Shown piece by piece: positions 60,975 to 64,000 of a DNA stretch of 64,000 nt. Numbering within the stretch: the first letter of the stretch is position 1; each line of letters opens with the position of its first letter. This stretch comes from Pelomonas sp. V22. GTDB taxonomy: Bacteria; Pseudomonadota; Gammaproteobacteria; Burkholderiales; Burkholderiaceae_C. The DNA lies in contig NZ_JAGIXS010000003.1 in the NCBI RefSeq assembly GCF_030014915.1, positions 366,878 to 430,877 of the forward strand. The letters are read 5' to 3'. The notes under the pieces were generated by a model that saw nothing but the letters and a program-made list of their open reading frames with translations, ran no database searches and was not told where the DNA came from. The position numbers and the translations under genes were made by a program.

Positions 60975-61756
60975 GTCGAAAGACAAAGCAGCAGGACTGG
61001 GCGCCGGCGACGCTCAGCGAATTTGATGGTGTGCGCTTTCTGCATCTCGACTCGATCTGGGTGCAGGGAGCGATGCGCATCCGCAAGCCCCAGCATCTGG
61101 AGCTGGAATACATCCAGCGCATGATGGCCTGGATGCTCTGGCGCGATAGCGCCGAAGTGCGCAGCGGCCATGCCGTGCAACTGGGCTTGGGGGCGGCGGC
61201 GATCACTCGCTTCTGCCACAAGGTGCTGCGCATGCAGACCACGGCGGTGGAGCTGAATCCCAGCGTGATTGCGGCCTGCCGGGCCTGGTTCCACCTGCCC
61301 GAGGACGACAAGCGCCTGACCGTGCTGAACGAGGATGCTGGCGACTGGGTGCAACGGGACGAGAACCTCCAATGCGCCCAGGTGCTGAACGTGGACCTCT
61401 ACGACCATGAAGCCGAAGGCCCGGTGCTGGACGACGAGGACTTCTACACCGGCTGCCGCAATGTGCTGGCCGATGGCGGGCTGATGACGGTCAACCTGTT
61501 CGGCCGCAGTGCCAGCTTTGCCCGGAGCGCCGGCCGGGTTGCCCGGGTCTTCGGCTCGGACCAGGTCTGGAGCCTGGCCCCGACCAAGGAGGGCAATACC
61601 GTGCTGGTGGCGGCTCGCGGGGTGAGGGTTCCGGAGCGGGAGGAATTGGAGCGGCGTGCGGCTAATATCGAGTCGCAGTTCGAGCTGCCGGCGCGCAAGT
61701 GGTTGCGCCTCGTGCGGCCGCTGCCCCTCAGCATCATCAACCCGCTGCGTGATTGA
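60971..61756 (+). CDS. Spermidine-synthase-like methyltransferase-fold protein
   Basis: A 261-residue protein with a Rossmann SAM-type core similar to polyamine aminopropyltransferases: AVQLGLGAAAITRFCHKVL (glycine loop), TTAVELNPSVIAACR (acidic residue after the second strand), EDAGDWV and NVDLYDHEAEGPVLDDEDFY. The usual G-G-G-D/E motif of true spermidine synthases (xxIGGGDG) is here QLGLGAAA, so aminopropyl transfer is doubtful. Its ATG overlaps the amidohydrolase stop (ATGA). Part of a tightly coupled three-gene run. Confidence 0.78.
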   Translation: MSRKTKQQDWAPATLSEFDGVRFLHLDSIWVQGAMRIRKPQHLELEYIQRMMAWMLWRDSAEVRSGHAVQLGLGAAAITRFCHKVLRMQTTAVELNPSVIAACRAWFHLPEDDKRLTVLNEDAGDWVQRDENLQCAQVLNVDLYDHEAEGPVLDDEDFYTGCRNVLADGGLMTVNLFGRSASFARSAGRVARVFGSDQVWSLAPTKEGNTVLVAARGVRVPEREELERRAANIESQFELPARKWLRLVRPLPLSIINPLRD

Positions 61757-61763
61757 CTAGCCG

Positions 61764-63596
61764 ATGAGCACCAAGACCAAGACGGCCGCACATGCGCCTG
61801 AAGCCCGCCCGGATGCCAAGCCGGATGTCCGGCAAGAAGGGCGCCCCGAAGGCCGACTCGAATGGCGCCAGTTGCTGCGCTGGCTGGTCGAGGACGAGAT
61901 CATCGACGCTGAGCAGGCGCAGAAGACCGAGCAGCGCTTTGCCGCCGGGGACAGCTCCCTGCATCCGCTGGTGCGGCTCGGCCATGCGAACCTGGTGCGC
62001 AAGTCTCCTGGGAAGCCGCTGGAGGTCGAGGTGCTGACTGAATGGCTGGCTGCGCGCGCCAAGCTGCCCTACCTGCGCATCGATCCGCTGAAGGTCGATG
62101 TGGGCCGGGTGGCTGACGTGATGTCGGTCAGCTACGCCGAGGCCAGGCGCTGCCTGCCCGTTCAAGTGGGTCTGACCGATGTGACCGTTGCAACGGCCGA
62201 GCCTTTCGACACGAGCTGGATGGCGCAGATCGAATCGCACACCCGCAAGCAGATCAAGCTGGTGGTGGCCAATCCGCTGGAGATTGCGCGCTACACGACC
62301 GAGTTCTTCACGCTGGCACGCTCGGTGCGTGCTGCGGCCAAGGCCGGCGAGACGAACCAGGTCGCCAGCTTCGAACAGCTGGTGGAACTGGGCAAGAGCA
62401 ACAAGGCGCTGGACGCGAACGACCAGGGCGTCGTGCAGGTGGTGGACTGGCTCTGGCAATACGCTTTTGATCAGCGTGCCAGCGACATCCACCTGGAGCC
62501 GCGACGCGAGATGGGTGTGATCCGTTTCCGCATCGATGGCGTGCTGCACACGGTCTATCAACTGCCCTCGGCTGTGATGAGCGCGATGACCTCGCGCATC
62601 AAGCTGCTGGGCCGCATGGACGTTGTTGAGCGGCGGCGCCCGCTTGACGGGCGCATCAAGACGCGAAACCCGGCCGGGGATGAGGTCGAAATGCGCCTGT
62701 CCACGCTGCCCACGGCCTTTGGCGAAAAAATGGTGATGCGGATCTTCGATCCGGATACGGCGCTCAAGGATCTGAGCATGCTGGGTTTCTCAGGCCATGA
62801 CACCGAGCGCTGGGAAAAGCTGGTCACCCAGGCCCACGGCATCATCCTGGTGACCGGGCCTACCGGCAGCGGCAAGACCACGACGCTTTATTCGACGCTG
62901 AAGCGCCTGGCGACGGATGAGGTCAATGTCTGCACCATCGAAGACCCGATCGAGATGATCGAGCCGGCCTTCAACCAGACCCAGGCCCAGGCGGCACTCG
63001 ACTTCGGCTTTGCCGAGGGGCTGCGCGCGCTGATGCGGCAGGATCCGGACATCATCATGGTCGGCGAAATCCGCGACCTGGCCACGGCGGAGATGGCCAT
63101 CCAGGCGGCCCTGACAGGGCATCTGGTCTTCTCGACCCTGCATACCAACGATGCCGCAGCCGCAATCACACGGCTGACGGACCTGGGCGTGGCACCCTAT
63201 CTGATCAGCGCCACCATCATTGGCGTGCTGGCGCAGCGGCTGGTCCGCACGCTGTGCCCGAGTTGCAAGCAGCCAGATCCATCGGTCACGCGGGACACGC
63301 TGAACGAGATGCTCAAGCATTGGCGCATGAATGGTGGCGTCAAGCCCTACAAGCCGGTGGGCTGCCTCGACTGCCGCAACACCGGCTATCGCGGCCGTGC
63401 CGGCCTCTATGAACTGCTGACGGTCAGCGAAGCGGTCAAGGCCACGCTGCACCCCAACCCGGACGTCAGTGCCCTGCGACGCAAGGCCATGCAGGAAGGC
63501 CTGCGCCCGCTGCGCCTCGCCGGCGCCATGAAAATCGCGGAAGGACAGACCACGCTGGAAGAGGTGCTGAGAAGCACGCCGCAGTGGGAGGCCTGA
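61764..63596 (+). CDS. GspE/PulE/PilB-type secretion ATPase
   Basis: A 610-residue hexameric ATPase of the type II secretion/type IV pilus group. A long charged N-terminal leader and an N-terminal GspE-II domain (EVLTEWLAARAKLPYLRIDP) are followed by Walker A GPTGSGKTT from residue 365, Asp box NVCTIEDPIEM, Walker B IIMVGEIRDLATAE and the zinc tetracysteine CPSC...CLDC. The usual partners (gspF, gspD, pil genes) are not next to it; the window ends in non-coding DNA. So it may serve a system encoded elsewhere. It starts 7 bases after the preceding stop. Confidence 0.9.
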   Translation: MSTKTKTAAHAPEARPDAKPDVRQEGRPEGRLEWRQLLRWLVEDEIIDAEQAQKTEQRFAAGDSSLHPLVRLGHANLVRKSPGKPLEVEVLTEWLAARAKLPYLRIDPLKVDVGRVADVMSVSYAEARRCLPVQVGLTDVTVATAEPFDTSWMAQIESHTRKQIKLVVANPLEIARYTTEFFTLARSVRAAAKAGETNQVASFEQLVELGKSNKALDANDQGVVQVVDWLWQYAFDQRASDIHLEPRREMGVIRFRIDGVLHTVYQLPSAVMSAMTSRIKLLGRMDVVERRRPLDGRIKTRNPAGDEVEMRLSTLPTAFGEKMVMRIFDPDTALKDLSMLGFSGHDTERWEKLVTQAHGIILVTGPTGSGKTTTLYSTLKRLATDEVNVCTIEDPIEMIEPAFNQTQAQAALDFGFAEGLRALMRQDPDIIMVGEIRDLATAEMAIQAALTGHLVFSTLHTNDAAAAITRLTDLGVAPYLISATIIGVLAQRLVRTLCPSCKQPDPSVTRDTLNEMLKHWRMNGGVKPYKPVGCLDCRNTGYRGRAGLYELLTVSEAVKATLHPNPDVSALRRKAMQEGLRPLRLAGAMKIAEGQTTLEEVLRSTPQWEA

Positions 63597-63700
63597 GAGC
63601 CGCTAGTCTGTTGATCTATGAATCTGCAGGCTTTTGGATCTTCACGTCTGTGGATCTACAGATTTTGGATCCGTCACTCCTTGAGCCTGTAGTTGTAGGG

Positions 63701-63780
63701 CTGCAAGTCTGCAAGTCTGTAAGTCTGTAAGTCTGTAAGTCTGTAAGTCTGTAAGTCTGTAAGTCTGTAAGTCTGTAAGC
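63701..63780. repeat. Tandem array of 8-bp units, 10 copies
   Basis: Ten consecutive 8-mers: CTGCAAGT twice, CTGTAAGT seven times, and a last CTGTAAGC. No interruption; 80 bp in all. The two variant units at the left and the one at the right are single-base changes at the array edges, as expected for slippage-driven arrays. Confidence 0.97.
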
Positions 63781-63804
63781 GCGTGGTCGCGCCCGGGCGC
63801 TCCC

Positions 63805-63825
63805 GACCGTCGGCCAGCGACGGTC
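63805..63825. other. Hairpin right of the 8-bp array
   Basis: Perfect 8-bp stem GACCGTCG / CGACGGTC with loop GCCAG. No T-run follows. Purpose unknown; possibly part of the 3' end of the gspE-type transcript. Confidence 0.4.
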
Positions 63826-63879
63826 GAAATCCGTTTGGGGCAACGGGGGCCTGCAGAGGCACCCCTCAGACACGTGTTC

Positions 63880-63900
63880 AGCTCGGCCGAAGAGCTTTTT
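63880..63900 (+). terminator. Weak terminator candidate before the right-edge promoter
   Basis: Five-base-pair stem AGCTC / GAGCT with a 7-base loop followed by TTTT. Short stem, but the T-run and place just before a new promoter fit a terminator. Confidence 0.4.
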
Positions 63901-63913
63901 ACTGAGAACTTCT

Positions 63914-63941
63914 TTGGCACCCAAAAATCTTGTGCTACAGT
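63914..63941 (+). promoter_or_regulatory. Strong sigma-70-type promoter facing the right edge
   Basis: TTGGCA (63914-63919), 16-base spacer, TACAGT (63936-63941), followed by a G-rich discriminator and GGCTTCGCTGCTGAGAG. That leader word recalls the start of rRNA or tRNA precursors in Burkholderiales, so a stable-RNA operon may lie just beyond the window (inference). Confidence 0.5.
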
Positions 63942-64000
63942 CGTGGGCTTCGCTGCTGAGAGCGGCGCTTCAAGACGAAGCGCAAGTTCGGGCGGTGGAG

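Larger units (their letters stand above)
63597..64000. other. Non-coding end region with repeats, hairpins and a rightward promoter
   Basis: Four hundred bases with no credible gene. From left: AT-richer DNA with the word TTTTGGATC twice (63632-63640, 63663-63671) and near-copies GTGGATCTA and TTGATCTA; an 80-bp array of 8-bp repeats; two hairpins; a strong promoter aimed at the right edge. Open frames across it arise only because the 8-mer has no stop codon in some frames. Confidence 0.7.

Noticed and set aside
63701..63780. CRISPR array
   Set aside because: Units of 8 bp with no spacers and no cas genes; a simple tandem repeat.
63616..63924. Open frames on the minus strand across the 8-bp array (repeat peptide with LTDLQTYR units)
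   Set aside because: The 8-mer contains no stop in these frames, so several overlapping frames stay open by composition alone. No ribosome site and no family resemblance; taken as non-coding.

Overview
The window is a gene-dense, GC-rich stretch of a chromosome. It almost certainly comes from a betaproteobacterium of the order Burkholderiales; the Roseateles/Rubrivivax/Leptothrix side is an inference from gene content, not a proven placement. The evidence is the set of lineage-typical neighbourhoods: recJ next to a COG4255-like protein, xseB-ispA-dxs beside a Rieske oxygenase, DUF2782 between thrB and polA, a BPSS1780-type membrane protein beside thrB, and lolC-lolD-purU. I see no phage, integrase, transposase, CRISPR array, tRNA or rRNA gene. 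Most of the window is core metabolism and housekeeping, so no obvious new defence or mobile system is present.

Layout. 1-6.1 kb: end of a membrane sensor gene, the ybaK-plsY-ridA operon, a BlaI/M56 regulatory pair with a two-dyad operator, a TonB-domain protein and a chemoreceptor. 6.1-12.4 kb: YciO-type protein, an EamA transporter, the PHP phosphatase Rnm, then a signalling operon of an EAL-CBS-GGDEF protein and a second chemoreceptor. 12.5-18.8 kb: recJ with its partner gene, and the polyphosphate pair ppk/ppx, convergent and overlapping. 18.9-24.2 kb: Tat-exported dienelactone hydrolase, ZIP transporter, universal stress protein, sulfurtransferase, EamA transporter and a Rieske oxygenase with a long leader that holds a terminator. 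24.5-31.0 kb: xseB-ispA-dxs (isoprenoid precursors), folE2, and the divergent lysR/lysA pair. 30.9-34.1 kb: ahpC-ahpF peroxide defence and rarD.

34.1-45.5 kb: a ubiquitin-like MoaD/ThiS protein translationally coupled to an Asp-box beta-propeller, a secreted CocE-type hydrolase, a third chemoreceptor, truC, a 40-residue ORF, YchJ, uvrD and an M1 aminopeptidase. 45.4-50.8 kb: two dissimilar PhoX/DUF839 genes in tandem, a BPSS1780-type membrane protein, thrB and a DUF2782 protein. 50.9-63.6 kb: polA, an FkbM-like protein, lolC-lolD, purU, tatD, an MscS channel, a coupled run of deoxyinosine-glycosylase/amidohydrolase/spermidine-synthase-like genes, and a GspE-type ATPase. The last 400 bases are non-coding: a perfect 8-bp tandem repeat (10 units), hairpins, and a strong promoter pointing off the window edge.

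The points most worth a second look are the MoaD-like/Asp-box propeller pair, the M56 protein with a secretin-like tail and its paired operator, the candidate small RNA or attenuator ahead of the Rieske gene, the PhoX duplicate that has lost a conserved glutamate, and the 8-bp repeat beside an rRNA/tRNA-like promoter. All functional calls are by recognition of motifs and family resemblance; no search was run.
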